Assembly: GCA_964006375.1 (NCBI GenBank)
Contig: OZ023267.1
Coordinates: 18,306,971-18,370,970 of the forward strand
Length of the DNA: 64,000 nt
Source of the DNA: Tillus elongatus
Lineage: Eukaryota; Arthropoda; Insecta; Coleoptera; Cleridae
Direction: 5' to 3'
The notes beneath the pieces were generated by a model. It did not search any database. It saw only the letters and a list, made by a program, of their open reading frames with translations, and had not been told where the DNA came from. The first letter of the stretch is position 1. The number at the start of each line of letters is the position of its first letter. Below, piece after piece: positions 1 through 11,999 of the stretch. The position numbers and the translations under genes are program-made.

Positions 1-536
1 TGGGGGTTTCCATGAATCTCTGCATGTACTTATATCCCATTAGAAATAAAAACAAGTTTCCTGTGCCTCAGACCAAGTGAGCTACAGACTGCAGACCATG
101 TTTTGTTCGGTAATTTGAATGGACACAGGCATTAACTGGCGATCACCTTGGAAACAGAACTGGTTACTGGTTCGACGACTGTTCTCTCCGTTAACTGACA
201 CAGAGACCCACAAATTATCGGCTTTCCCATAGAAATCTAGAAATATCTTTTTTATACATTATCTAGCTTGGTTTGAGTTGCATATATTGTGGTCTAATAA
301 ACAGTTGCACAGGAAGGTCACAGAAAGTGCTGGTTGAAATTAATTAATTAACTACTAATTACAAAACCTGAACAAAAAATATTGTGTTAAATGTCTTGTG
401 AAATATGTAATGTAGTCATAATGTTCTGCCAATTTTACTGTATTTACCATAGCTGTCATTTTTGAGGCAGATACATGAAAGTTTGCAAGACTTCATTACA
501 CTGACTTTAATAATCTAACACCATAAATTAAAAAAG

Positions 537-878
537 CCTGGACGCAGCAAGTGCGTTATGATAGTGAATTTTCATAGAAATGATCTGGCACAAAATATTT
601 TATTATAACTTTTTTTCTTGTAACATAGATATCTAAATTTTGGTGTATAGCTTACTTTTTATATCATTAACCTACCTACCAAATTTGTTTGGCATAGTTT
701 TTTATTTTTGAGATAAAAAAAAATTTCTAATGAAATTTCAAAATTTTCCCGGAAAACCTCGTCCAATTTTCCTGACTAACATACTTATCCAAGCCATTTA
801 CAAAAGGAAGGTACATGCCAAAGTTTCTTTAAATCGGCCCATTATTTTTTGAGTTATCGGTGTGATACATATATAATT
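537..878 (+). mobile_element. GCAAG element, 5' half, stops at the TA tract
   Basis: The copy starts with GACGCAGCAAGTGCGTTATG at 541, has the GTGAATTTTC motif about 10 nt later, and runs through the conserved block to the phrase 'gagttatcggtgtgata' just before a short TA run. The array and 3' half are missing here. A (TA)n array followed by a 3' segment appears at 2107, so this copy may have been split by the Penelope-like material between. No coding capacity. Confidence 0.75.
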
Positions 879-1175
879 AAAAGCCTGTCATTGAGAAAAG
901 TCTATGTAAGTTGTCTCGTTACAAAATTTGTATTTTTGGCAAAAATATGGAGCAAAAAAAACGATTCTTGTTGTGGAGCATTGCCAAGTAGAAAGGTAAA
1001 TCAAGCAGTGAAAGTTTTGAAATCATTTTTAGGATGGCGGATGGAAACGGAAGATATAAATTCTAGACTTTTGATGTGTCAACATTTGAAGATACTATGT
1101 GAAAACTGGAACCTGTGATGAGCACCAATAAGTACACTTGGAGAACACCCAAACCACCACAACACATATTTCAGA

Positions 1176-1215
1176 GACCTTACGATCGTCTCGTTCACCA
1201 AGTCAACATCTTCAG
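1176..1215 (-). ncRNA. Hammerhead-like motif, decayed
   Basis: On the minus strand CTGAAGAT is followed by a GTTGAC / GTGAAC stem and GAGA instead of GAAA, then CGATCGTAAGGTC. One stem mismatch and the A-to-G change in the core suggest loss of activity. It is the inverted partner of the motif at 1911. Confidence 0.3.
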
Positions 1216-1240
1216 AGGAAGAAAAATTCTAACATCAAAA

Positions 1241-1289
1241 GTTTTGTTCTTAATAGACCTTATGTTTTAAGGTCTATTAAGAACAAAAC
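1241..1289. repeat. Perfect 22-bp-arm hairpin
   Basis: Left arm 1241-1262 and right arm 1268-1289 are exact reverse complements, with a 5-nt loop (tgttt). It lies inside the Penelope-like relic. Confidence 0.9.
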
Positions 1290-1910
1290 TTCATTAAATC
1301 GTGCGGCACCTGTAATTTCTAGCCCATTGTTTGATCTTTGCATTTGACCACTTAAATACTCATAATTAGTCTGGTAGAATAATAAATTATTGTCAATAAC
1401 TCGACCGGTTTATACATATACTAATCACTATGTTTGTCTTGATTTAAATACCTGTTCGGTTTTTGTATCTATGTAGCCAATATAAATAATTAAAATCAAT
1501 ATATAGTTTTTGTGTAATATTTTAGTTGAGCTATTTTTCCTTTGTTAAAGGTAACACGGTGAGACAGACATCTGGGTTTTAGTTTTCTATTTTTAAAAGA
1601 GATGATTTGAGTTTATGTTGTTTATCTCAGCAGATGTCTTTATCGGCATAAACCAATATCCACATAGTCAATTTCTAGATCGAAAGGAAACGTGCTGTTT
1701 CTTTAAAGAACGCCGGTCCTTTTTAAACCTATATTAGATAAGGGTCATAAATTTGTCGACCAAAAGATTAAAGCAGGTCTCCGACCTGTTTCACTGCGCA
1801 ATAAACAAACGATCGTTCTTGGACGACAACTTTCCTTCGGACTAGTTCGTTTTCTTTGACGCGATATAAATATACGGGATCTAGTTTTTTATGTTAGAAT
1901 TTTTCTTCCT

Positions 1911-1950
1911 CTGAAGATGTTGACTTGGTCAACGAAACGATCGTAAGGTC
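1911..1950 (+). ncRNA. Hammerhead-like motif of a Penelope-like end
   Basis: CTGAAGAT is followed by a 6-bp perfect stem GTTGAC / GTCAAC with loop TTG, then GAAAC and, 9 nt on, GGTC. A canonical core would be CTGANGA (7 nt) directly followed by stem II; here one extra T precedes the stem, and the stem I nucleotides next to the core do not pair well. A ribozyme origin is plausible, activity is not shown. Confidence 0.4.
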
Positions 1951-2104
1951 TCTGAAATATGTGTTGTGGTGGTTTGGGTGTTCTCCAAGTGTACTTATTT
2001 GAAGATAGCTGTCAAAACATTTTTAGGTTCTAAATTATGTCTAAATACTTTACAAGTTGAAGACTTATATGTACAGACATGCTGTATGATTGTAGTCAAT
2101 AAAC

Positions 2105-2173
<69 letters not shown>

Positions 2174-2300
2174 TGACCCCGCATATGGGTTCTAGGGGTC
2201 CTACTTCGCGCTCATTTGCAATTTTTTTTCAAAATTCAAAGTTCGGGACGCAGCAAGTGTGTTATGTTAGTGAATTTTCATAAGAATATATAATATATTA
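2105..2300 (+). mobile_element. (TA)n array plus GCAAG 3' segment, fused to a new 5' end
   Basis: A (TA)n array (2107-2171) is followed by the family's conserved 3' phrases ('ctgaccccgcatatgggttctagggg', 'gcgctcatttg'). Instead of the terminal hairpin, a fresh 5' end (GACGCAGCAAGTGTG, 2247) begins at once. This head-to-tail fusion implies insertion into, or recombination within, the older copy. Confidence 0.65.
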
Positions 2301-2459
2301 GTGATTTAGCCGTATATTAAATGTTATAAAGGGTTACTTTATTTAATTAGAAGCAGTACAAAATAAGGTCAAGAAGGGCAAACAAAAACATGATCTCTAG
2401 CATAATTATGTTTACAGTAATTTGAATACAAAACTCAAACAAAGAAATTTATAAACCGG

Positions 2460-3050
2460 AAATATACTGAGCAAAAAATACACTAGAAAGCTGAACATAA
2501 AAAAATTCCTATGATTCATGCATTGAGGGTGATTGTATGCATGCAAAAGGGGAAGAAGAACCCCCAGGACAAAGAGAGTTTCTGCTCCCTCATCCAAAAA
2601 CACGGGGGTTCCCCTTCTCCTTGTGCATGCATACAATCACCTCTAAAGCATAAAACACAAAAAATATGTTTTGGGAGAAACCCCCAAGAAAGTTACGGGA
2701 CCTGAAGCGAATATGGGTCTGATCAGGGGCAGACAGGGTTTAAAGGAGGTATTGCTACAAAATGCGAAAAATGCATATTTTCAATGTCCGACTGAGTGTT
2801 TTTTAAGCATTTTTCGCTCATATTTCCTCCCCGCCCAGCACCCCTATTAATTCTTGGCCCCTTAACTTTCTTGGGGGTCGTGTGCAACAAATTCGTCTTG
2901 TGGCTTGTGCATCCAAGAATAATTCTAAGCATGTTTCTGAGAAAAAATGCTGAAAACCCTCCCTGCGGACAACTGCAAATTTACCGAAGTTACATTCCAC
3001 TTCGTTGCCTATGTATTTTTCTGATAATATAAGGTACAGTACGAAATTAA
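2460..3050. repeat. Unclassified GC-richer repeat with internal palindrome
   Basis: Contains arms 2525-2565 and 2604-2643 that pair over about 40 bp with a few mismatches, sharing 'gattgtatgcatgca'. Phrases such as 'aagaaagttacgggacctg' and the C-rich run near 2830 recur near 39420-39700 and 56520-56790. No protein is recognised. The open frames in it are short and not conserved between copies. Confidence 0.55.
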
Positions 3051-3099
3051 ATATGTTCACTTTTTATATTATTTATAAACACAAGATAAGTATAAAGAA

Positions 3100-3115
3100 G
3101 GGGGGGGGGGGGGGG
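3100..3115 (+). repeat. (G)16 homopolymer
   Basis: Sixteen consecutive G in otherwise AT-rich sequence. Length in the assembly may not be reliable. Confidence 0.9.
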
Positions 3116-3139
3116 TGGCGGTCTTAATTAACATTGTGG

Positions 3140-3560
3140 CTACAATTGAAAAAGTAGAGAAGTTATTTAGAGCGCGTCAACAGTCATAAACTTGATTTCA
3201 TCATCATGTCACAGTAGTATTCTGATGATAAAAAATTACTTCTTACTGTATGTACACAAAAATTAGTAAAATACATTTATAAAATCTAATAAAAACAACA
3301 GTTTACTAATTTGTTAAGAAGTTTTGAGATGTGACGAAACGTCAAACTCACCGTACCGCAGCATTAGCATAATATTATTATGTTGCGACTATACTATCCA
3401 CAAGCGTCGCTGTATAATTTATTTGCAAATAATATATTACTATAGTACTCACCACATACCGCATGCGCGTGACAGTGCAAGAGTAGGTAGCCTCATTATC
3501 ATATCAATCTAGTAATTTTGTCATGTCACCTAAATTTGTGTCATTTGTTAATTGTCAATA
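3140..3560. repeat. Unclassified repeat, second copy at 43940-44290
   Basis: Shares 'aacttgattt(c/t)atcatcatg', 'acgaaacgtcaaac' and 'gcgcgtgacag' with 43940-44290 in the same order. No coding sequence or terminal structure is seen. Confidence 0.5.
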
Positions 3561-3674
3561 TCAAATTGGAAATTTAGGTTAGTAGAAACAGACGCCATAA
3601 ACAAGAAAAAGAGGAAGAAGAAGAAGAAAAATAACAACAACGTTGTCAGATAAAATAAATTATGATTGGAGCGA

Positions 3675-4467
3675 TAAACTAAAAATCACGAGAAATGGTT
3701 AAATCGAAATTTGCAGATATTAAGTACAGTTATCGATTACGGAGTTTTTAACTAACTGATAAAATTTATGTAAGGCTATATGTATTCTCGCCACAATTTC
3801 TAATTGTGGCGAGAATACGTCTAGCCTTACATACTTTGTCCCTATATTAGGGTATAAATGGGCCAGGGCTGACAATGTATTAAATTGTTAGTTGGTTACA
3901 TACAGTCTCTATTTTTTAACACTTTGTGTTATTTGGAGCTGGCGTGACTATAAAATTTGAGATGTTTATGCGTGAAAGGTTTAACTACATGAAATTTCTA
4001 AAGATCTGGCAATCCCGGTAAGAAACAACTACATTTTGACATCTTGCAATGATTGTAACTTCCATTATTTAGATCTTTATCTACGATTTATTTAAATAGT
4101 ATAGCAGTACAGGTAATGTCATTGTCCAACATTGTAGATATTGCATTACAGAAATTAAAGTGACGTCCAGGATTCTTTTAATATTAATTTCGAATAACTT
4201 TATTTTTCTATGATCAAAGGACTTGAAAATTTGTACACAACCACGTCTATTTATGTTCTTTTAACTTGCAAATTTTCATTTCAATCACACAATTTAAAAG
4301 ATATTGAGGTTTAAAAAATGTTATTTTATTTTTTGTTAAGAAAAATTGGGCGTTAAGATTTGATGAAGGAACTCATCCAAGCGATTAACAAAATAAGGGT
4401 AATTCCCAAATTTGGTTCCAATCAGTGAAGTATATTTTGAGTTATCAGTTGATACATGTACATATAT
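3675..4467 (+). mobile_element. GCAAG-related element body split by a Penelope-like fragment
   Basis: The stretches 3675-3770 and 3957-4467 match 36410-37040 in order ('cgagaaatg', 'gagatgtttat', 'ttgcaatgattgtaacttc', 'aatttcgaataacttta'), and end at 'gagttatcagttgata', the usual lead-in to the TA tract. The 36-kb copy lacks the piece at 3773-3955, so that piece is an insertion. The mariner relic begins at the TA tract. Confidence 0.6.
3773..3955 (+). mobile_element. Penelope-like fragment (family B) with hairpin
   Basis: Contains a hairpin of 17 perfect base pairs (tattctcgccacaatt and its complement, extending with mismatches to about 28 bp, 3780-3833), then 'ctttgtccctatattaggg' and 'cactttgtgttatttggag', which recur at 40450, 43475-43750 and 47203-47484. 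The hammerhead core of the 47-kb copy is absent, as if deleted between the two hairpin arms. Confidence 0.5.
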
Positions 4468-6252
4468 AGGGTGGCGCACTGAAAAAGAAACAGACCGATT
4501 TGCGGCCACAGAATATTTTTTTAAGAAACGCTGAAACACGTCAATTCTAATATCGAGGGGGACATGTTTTGACATAAAACTCAACTTTGTCACATCAACC
4601 CCTTACGGGTGGTGATAACAACCCTTATATTTTAAGTAGGGAACATGGGTCGAGTGTTACATCATTTGAAAGCTCTTTTTTTTCTGAATTCAGCACATTA
4701 TTTTTTTGGAAGTTTTATCAACTCGTTTAAAAATTATTTACAGTTGAAGATGCAAAAACGCATTTCACTCGTTCCGATAAGAAATATGCTGATAGTCAAT
4801 GTTTTGTTAGTTTGTAAACACAAAATTGACTATCAGAACAGTTCTTATCGGAATGAAAGAAATGCAGTTTATTGCTTCAGTTTATCGGTCGGTTTGATAC
4901 TTGATAGTACTACCGAAAATTAATTTCACAATGGTGTATTCTGTAGAAGAAAAAGTTGAAATAATTACTCTTTTTTCAAAAACGATGACTGTGTCTACCG
5001 AACCGCAAATTTGTTTAATCAACGACATCCGAACAGACATGTTAACAAAAAATACATTTTGGGGTTAGTTGCAAAGTTTCTACAAAGTGGTTCAGTAGCC
5101 AACAAAAAACGGGATCCTGAACGTGAATTTCCGGTTAGAAATGAAACTACAATGATTGAAGTTTTAGGACCCAACTTTGAGCACGAGAAAATTGGCCACT
5201 GTTTCAAACATCAAAAGAAGAACTGTTCAGCGAATATTGGAGAATCATAAATTTCACCCGTATAAAATGCATCTTGTACAACAACTGAATGAAGATGATT
5301 TTGATCAACGGCTGCAGTTTTGTGAAGTTATGACTACACGAATAGCTGATAACGGGAACTTTCTGTTCAATATCTGTTTTTCAGACGTTTTTATTAAACT
5401 CTACAGTCAACCGTCATAATTGTCGTTATTGGGCAGATAATAATCCAAGACATTTTCACGAAGTCCACACTCAAACTCTACAGAAATTGCAAGTCTGGAC
5501 TGGCATTTTTGGAAACCGTTTAATCGCACCAATTTTTCTTGATGACAATTTGAGTGGCGAAACGTATTTGGAGTAACTAGAAGATATCGTCTACTCTACT
5601 AATTGACATTGTTAAAAATGATGATCGCTCTCAAGAAAACAATTAGTGTTTCAACAAGATTGAGCTCATCCGCATTTTCACAACGTGCTGGCGAGTTTTT
5701 GAACAGAGAGTTTCCAGAGCAATGGATTGGGCGTAGAGGTGCTATTGAGTGGCCCCCTATATCACCGGATTTAACTCCTTTAGACTTATTTTTATGGGGC
5801 CATTTAAAGAGTAGAATTTTCGCAACAGAACCGGAGTCTGGAAGAATTACGACGACGCATTGTTGAAGAATGCCGTCTTATAACTCCACAAATGTTCCAG
5901 AATGTCAGAGCTCGTTTTGAACAAAATTTGTACTTTTGTATGGTAGCTGGTGGTCAACAATTTGAAAACTTACTTAACTGAATAAACATTTTTGAACGTT
6001 TGGTTTTGTTTCTTAGTTTTTTTTTAACGAAAAACACCAACTGTGAATAATTTTTAAACGAGTTGAAACTTCCAAAAAAATTAGTGTGCTGAATTCAGAA
6101 AAGAAACAGCTTTCAAATGATGTAACACTCGACCCATGTTCCCTTTTTAAAATATAAAGGTTGTTATCACCACCCTTAAATGGTTGATGTGACAAAGTTG
6201 ACTTTTTTGTTAAAACATGTCCCCCTCAATATTAAAATTGACGTGTTTCAGC
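4468..6252 (+). mobile_element. DD41D mariner-type transposon, copy 1 (inactive)
   Basis: Left inverted repeat starts at the TA tract (agggtggcgcactg) and runs to about 4780. The matching right repeat runs from about 6030 to 6252 and is cut off in a (TA)n array before its outer ~60 bp. Between them is a decayed transposase. The repeat sequence recurs at 14253-14925 and 46150-46490, so all three belong to one family (family 1). TA is the expected mariner target, in agreement with the flanks. Confidence 0.8.
4931..5981 (+). pseudogene. DD41D mariner transposase relic (copy 1)
   Basis: Starts ATG-GTG-TAT (MVYSVEEKVEI) and ends at TGA after '..FENLLN'. Recognisable blocks are 'HKFHPYKMHLVQQLNED', 'FLFNICFSD', 'EQWIGRRGAIEWP' and 'SPDLTPLDLFLW'. 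Compared with the copy at 45008 it lacks about 14 bp near 5167 and 8 bp just after the first catalytic aspartate (near 5384). The codon after the second catalytic Asp is TGA (GGA in the sister copy). Several frameshifts follow, so it cannot encode an active enzyme. Family: DD41D ('rosa'-type) members of the mariner/Tc1 superfamily. Confidence 0.85.
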
Positions 6253-6926
<674 letters not shown>

Positions 6927-6930
<4 letters not shown>

Positions 6931-7041
6931 AAATTCACTAATGGGGAGATCTCGACTTTTGCATTTTGAAAAAAAAATTGCAAATGAGCGCGAACTAGGA
7001 CCCCTAGAACCCATACCTGAGGTCAGTTTGAATTTTTATAT

Positions 7042-7131
<90 letters not shown>

Positions 7132-7358
7132 CTATCACACCGATAATATATAATAGGCCGATTTTGATCAAAGCTGGCATGTACCTTCCTTTTGTAAGTT
7201 GCTTGGATAAGTTATTTCTCCAGGAAAAGTAGACCAGGCTTTCCGGGAAAGTTTTCTTTCGAAAAAGAAAGTTATATGTTACAATAAAATAAAGTTATAA
7301 AAAAATATTTGGTGCCAGATCATTTCTATGAAAATTCACTACCATATCGCACTTTCTG
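6927..7358 (-). mobile_element. GCAAG element, complete short copy
   Basis: Reads from the 3' hairpin (cgtgaaaaaaattcacta, 6925-6942) through the (TA)n array (7047-7130) to the 5' end 'tgcgtccag' at 7358, with the GAAAATTCAC motif at 7332. About 430 bp. Both ends are present, which fixes the family's boundaries. Confidence 0.8.
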
Positions 7359-7359
7359 C

Positions 7360-8030
7360 GTCCAGTTATTTCTCAATTAAATTACTGAAAACAGACGAGA
7401 TCAATTTATGCTTACTTTTTGAACTATATAGAGATTTTACCATGTACTGAAATCGAATATTCTAGGTTAAGGTTAACAGAACATTAAGTTATTGCTTTTG
7501 AGAATTGTCAAGAGATTACGCTACCCTAACGTAATCGTGCCTGGACCTATCTATATTTAAACTTTAAAAAAATGGTGATATTCTTGAATATTTTGTGTGA
7601 AATGAGTATTATTTCACAAGTGACCAGAGTCTATAGAAAGAAGTGTTTATTCTAGAGTCTTGCGGATAGATTGCAAGATTTGATATTGAACATTTATCAA
7701 ATCAATCAGAATAATGTTAAAAAAAATTATTACTTCACACAAAATATAACCTTTCCTTCGTGAGCGGAAGAAGGACCTTGTAAAATTTTTACAATTGCAA
7801 ATATTCTGTTGCCTAATTAAAATTTCGGCCATCAAGGTCTCCAAAGTATAATTTTTAATAAATTTTCCTTGCCTCATGTAATTTGCGTTAGCAGCTAATA
7901 ATTTTAAATTTACATTTTAAATGTAATACCGTATGTTTTGATAGCACAGCCATTAAATTAACCAAATAAGTGACATTCTCAAGATGGACTCAGTCGTAGT
8001 ATACTTTACACCATTTAACATTTTAAATAA
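7360..8030. other. Unassigned AT-rich sequence
   Basis: No credible coding frame, tRNA or terminal repeat was found. A 76-codon minus-strand frame near 7647-7877 is low-complexity and resembles nothing I know. Confidence 0.4.
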
Positions 8031-8032
8031 CT

Positions 8033-8245
8033 TTGTGTGTGTGTGTGCTTTATTTGTTTATCGTCGGTCTATTTCCGCGACTATGGCCAGTCACCGACGC
8101 CAGGGAGCAGTTTTACCTCACTGTCCTAGAAATTTTGTCGAACCCCTGCCTTTCTGTAAGGAGGGTAGGGATCTTTAACGTGCCCAACATCGCATTGACA
8201 CGGGAACGGCGGCTTTACGCCCCCTTCGAAAGGTGGATTCAATAA
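8033..8245 (-). mobile_element. SINE fragment (5'-truncated) with (CA)n tail
   Basis: Reverse complement matches the SINE at 28216: 'ggcgtaaagcc', 'gggcacgttaaagatccc', 'ggcaggggttcg', 'gccatagtcgcgg'. The tRNA-like head is missing. It ends in an A-rich/(CA)n tail (gcacacacacaca). The open frames over it are fortuitous. Confidence 0.75.
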
Positions 8246-8505
8246 CTTTCAATAACCCGCTTTGCTAAGGTTTCTTGGCTAGGAAACCAGTTTTCTCGGA
8301 AATATTTAAGTTTATTTTCGAAATATTTTTGTACATTTTTAAATAACAAGTAATGTTGATAAAATATGGTACATTGTTTCTACTATATAGGTTATACCGG
8401 TGACCAAATTGATGCCTGCTTGTATTAAAGAGACATATTTGCTACTAAAAACACTTTTATGAAAATTCAATTCCATAACGCACTTGCTGCGTCCAGACTT
8501 TTTAT
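8243..8505 (-). mobile_element. GCAAG-type inverted-end MITE, one end lost
   Basis: Ends with 'aacgcacttgctgcgtccag' at about 8493 and carries the body shared with 11640-11955 ('ggttataccggtgaccaa', 'tttctactatatagg'). The opposite end is replaced by the SINE. Confidence 0.7.
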
Positions 8506-8514
8506 ACATCATCA

Positions 8515-9160
8515 AATATAAAGTTACAAAAGATTTCCAGAAAAAACTTAATTCATATTTAGAAAAGTAAAGTATCTACCAAATTATAAACGTAGCAGTT
8601 ATTTTTCCTTCATAATCGCCAAAATGGTTTCGTTTTTGTCAACCTAATCCAACTGGTTTTTTCAATAACAATAAAAACAAAATCTCTGATGAAAATTAGA
8701 ATTTTAGACTCAAGGGTGACAAAGTTATCCAGGCGTTTTACAAAAAAAATGAGATTTTGTTCAAAATATATGAAATCTGTGCACTATTGTTTCTCAAAAT
8801 CTCAAAATAAAACGAAGAAAATTCATAGATTCATCGATCTAGAATCGATCACGAAACTTTCTGTGTAGAACAGAAGAACGCTACCACTGAGCTGTCTAAG
8901 GATGCATTAACTGACGTTTTGTTTACATGTGCCTTGAAACCGGCTTCTGCCCGGGATATCATATTAAAAGTATACGTAACAGTTAATTACAGAATTAGTA
9001 GAATTGCCATTGAAACACATTTAACGACTGTTTCGGTCTTATACGACGTCTTGTGTTTTAGTTTAAAGATAAAATAAACTATTTTAGAATCCTTTTATAG
9101 AGACCGGACTTGATTTTAGTTACATTTCTATTATATTATGCTATACTTTTATGGTTAAAG
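8515..9160 (+). mobile_element. Long-form GCAAG element internal fragment with tRNA-like segment
   Basis: Matches 62620-63250 in order: 'aacgtagcagttatttttcc', 'gagattttgttcaaa', 'cactattgtttctc', then the reverse tRNA-like stretch near 8845-8915, then 'cgactgtttcggtcttata' and 'ctattatattatgctatac'. The 82-codon frame seen in the 62-kb copy is interrupted here, so I do not call it a gene. Confidence 0.65.
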
Positions 9161-9199
9161 GAAACTAAAGGCTTTTACTACCAGACAAATTGATTCATT

Positions 9200-9246
9200 C
9201 TCAAAACCCTACGCGTTTCAACACATTATCGTGCCATCTTCAGGAG
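9200..9246 (-). ncRNA. Hammerhead-like motif relic
   Basis: On the minus strand CTGAAGAT is followed by GGCAC / GTGTT (with G-U pairs), then GAAAC and GCGTAGGGTT. It has the same extra-T layout as the motif at 1911, and the GTC cleavage triplet is not present. Probably the end of another Penelope-like family. Confidence 0.3.
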
Positions 9247-9259
9247 TTTAGACAAATTT

Positions 9260-10130
9260 TCTGTCTCAATTACAGAAAGATGCTGTATGAAATGTTGTCA
9301 AAGTTTGGCTTTTCATTAATTGTCCTCAGGATACCAAACAAAAACTGCGTAAAGCAGGAAGGCAGGAACATCACAAGACTTGAAGAAATCAGAGGATGAA
9401 TGCAAAAGACGCTTATTTTTTAGTTTAATTTTATCAAACCAACAAAATGGAGATCCATGGGACTCCTATTGGCTCTAGAGACCCAAATTCACTCTCATCT
9501 TAAGAAATTTTTTCAAAAGCTTTTCACCGTTACCTCTATATTTCTTAGTAAACATTCGCTAAAAAATGTACATGAAAGAGTTTTTACATGTTATTTACAA
9601 TGTGTGTGTGTGTTGTATCCTGATGGCCTCGGAAACCAGGTCCATTAGCCACAAACTGTTGTATTAGACAGACGAGAGGTAAGGAAAGGTTTATTACTAA
9701 CAATACGAGCAACAGAATTGAGGGTTAAACCATACACATCGCTTTATATACACCCACAGATATAGTTATATAGTTTCCAGAATTAAATTGGTATCATTAT
9801 TATCATTATTTTTTTAATGATAATTTTTTTTTTTGTAACTGAACTATAATGAAAAGGAAAGACAGGGATACAAGAGTGCAGTTCAGGGACCCGCCAGAAC
9901 TTCTCCACCCCCTCAGAACAGACAAGACTAGGCCACTGTGAGGTGGTTAAGAACATAAGGAGAGACAACAGGAGCTTATGTTTATAGATGCACAATATTT
10001 TTGTTACTTAACCTACGTAAAATAAATGATGTTTCGTTTCCCCTCTTTATTGTACTTAACCTAACATACATATATTTGGACACATATTATACACACACAC
10101 ATATACACAATACATATACACAATACATAC
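9260..10130. other. Unassigned sequence
   Basis: Contains a (GT)n stretch near 9601, a run of T with short AT repeats near 9795-9835, and (CA)n/(ATAC)n tracts from 10088. A 70-codon minus-strand frame (9783-9995) has no recognisable domain. Confidence 0.4.
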
Positions 10131-10133
10131 ATA

Positions 10134-10137
<4 letters not shown>

Positions 10138-10212
<75 letters not shown>
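10138..10212. repeat. (TA)n microsatellite not inside a GCAAG element
   Basis: About 75 bp of TA flanked by (CA)n and (CATA)n tracts on both sides. None of the conserved GCAAG phrases are next to it, unlike nearly all other arrays here. Confidence 0.85.
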
Positions 10213-10219
<7 letters not shown>

Positions 10220-11360
10220 TATACAAACATACATACCATACATACACATATACTTGGGTACAATATTAGATATTTACAATGTGCTACCACTGGGCTACTG
10301 ATGCTCCTCTCAGACGTAAAATAAGTATTCAACATTCGACAACGTTGAATGCAACCCGCATCGAAATTGAAATATAAGTAATAAACGTTACATTTAAAAC
10401 ATTTGTAATCGTAAATACTAAAGAATCAATCAACCGCAGAAAGAACTCAATCGTTGTATATTAATTTGTAAGAAATCATGTATTGTAGATCAAACAGGAC
10501 TGATTTAATGCATACAAAAGCAAATAATACTGTCACGTTCCCATGGCAACCAACAATTTCTGCATGCTGAGAATTTTTCTATAATTTGCCTTCAATTAAT
10601 ACCTGAATCGAGTACGTGTTGACAAAGTGAATTTGATATCGTGAGTGAACGGTTTCAGTGTTAGCCGTCAGCGAGATAAAAATCCACCCCCGCCGTTTGC
10701 TGCTTGCACAATAATGTTACTGTTACTAACTAGAGCATTTGCATTATATAAGACATGACTAAGAAACACGTATTTGTCACAATAAAATCTCATGTAAGAA
10801 ACAGAATGCAGTGGGTGCAGTTAATTTTAAAAAAACTTGAATGCTAAGGTAATAATGTTACAGACAAAAGGCAATTAAAATTGATATACTTTTGACTTTC
10901 TTTTAGACAATCAAGGTGAAAATATATGTCGATATCCAGAACTAAATCACAAAAGCAGTCATTTTGTTTTTGTCTATACAAGTATAATAAGGCTGTAATA
11001 ATTTAAAGTTATCAGCATTTAAATCCAGTTTGTTTTTAAATCACGCAAGTATAGCTGATTTCATGCGTCAATTCCTGTATTGTTCCTCAAACTTTATGTT
11101 TAAGAAAAAGCAGTAAGATTATTGAGTTTGCATTCGATGATTCCACTATCATTTGATAGTATATAATAGATCTATTATTGGTAAATGTTGTGATGTAAAC
11201 ATATCAGACAGTTTTTATTAATATAATGTCTAATTCTTAAGAATCGTGAAGAAGAACCCTTTTTTTAAATTAAAACTGCTCCAGTGATCTCCACAAGATA
11301 TCGGAAATAGTCAAAACACAAAAAACAGCTTATCAACGCTGAAATTTAAAATTAAAATAT
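10213..11360. other. Unassigned, apparently low-copy sequence
   Basis: No repeat shared with the rest of the window was noticed, and no coding frame above noise. It is one of the longest stretches here without a recognised repeat. Confidence 0.4.
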
Positions 11361-11361
11361 T

Positions 11362-11488
11362 CGTCCACAGAATAAAAAGAATTCTCTCTAAAAAATGATT
11401 TTAAAGCAAGCTTAAATTGCCTGAGGCTGCTCAAATTTTTGATGCTGTCAGGTAAATGATTATATAAGCGTATTGCAGTGTTATTTGG
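11362..11488 (-). pseudogene. LINE reverse-transcriptase ORF, C-terminal fragment
   Basis: Minus-strand translation gives 'NNTAIRLYNHLPDSIKNL' followed by 'SLRQFKLALKSFL'. This is the typical end of many insect non-LTR RT proteins (a 'YNKLPxxIKN...FKxxLKxxL' signature). About 40 codons are open and the upstream part is broken by stops. The clade cannot be fixed from so little. Confidence 0.6.
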
Positions 11489-11639
11489 GAATTTTAATAT
11501 ACAAGTGCAAATTATTTTTTTACGATTTTATTAATGTTAGTGGGTGGACTAAACAGTGTTTGTTATGTTTTGTCAACAGATATAAAAGATCGAAGTTTTA
11601 CAAAAAGTTTTCTTGCATTTTTTTATCGAAATATGTTTG

Positions 11640-11955
11640 CAAGAAAAAAATCTAGACGCAGTAAGTGCGTTTTGGTAGCAAATTTTCATTAAATGCTTCA
11701 CATTTCAATAACTCAATTTGCTATTAACCTAAGGTTTGTTGGCTAAAAAACCAACATTTAAAGTTTATTGTTGGAAAATTTTTGTACATTTTCAAACAAT
11801 AAGTTATTTTGATAAAATGTGACACATTGTTTCTACTATATAGGTTATACCGGTAACCAAGTTGATGACTGCTTGCATTAAAAAGACATATTTGCTATTC
11901 AAAGCATTTTTATAAAAATTCACTTTCATAAGGCACTTGCTACGTCCAGACTTTT
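11640..11955 (+). mobile_element. GCAAG-type MITE with inverted ends, complete
   Basis: Both ends carry the family's 5' terminus in opposite orientation: 'tctagacgcagtaagtgcg' at 11650 and 'aaggcacttgctacgtccag' at about 11932. The inversion extends outwards (gcaagaaaaaaatct / agactttttcttac). About 310 bp, non-coding. Sister copies: 29023-29345, 54540-54850, 57735-58040. Confidence 0.75.
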
Positions 11956-11999
11956 TCTTACATAATTATGTAAAAATGTTTTTCATCTATTACATTTTC

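Larger units (their letters stand above)
1105..2010. mobile_element. Penelope-like element relic, inverted pair of end sequences
   Basis: Two arms about 100 bp long face each other: 1130-1225 and the reverse complement at about 1900-1997. Both contain a CTGAAGAT / short stem / GA(A/G)A-C pattern followed by GGTCTCTGAAATATG, which resembles the hammerhead-like end regions of Penelope-like retroelements. The 670 bp between has no recognisable RT. A perfect 22-bp-arm hairpin lies at 1241-1289. Related inverted copy at 12380-12580. Class assignment is from pattern recognition, not from a protein. Confidence 0.5.

Noticed and set aside
8033..8245. Two overlapping plus-strand frames
   Set aside because: They lie on a reversed SINE copy with no coding history.
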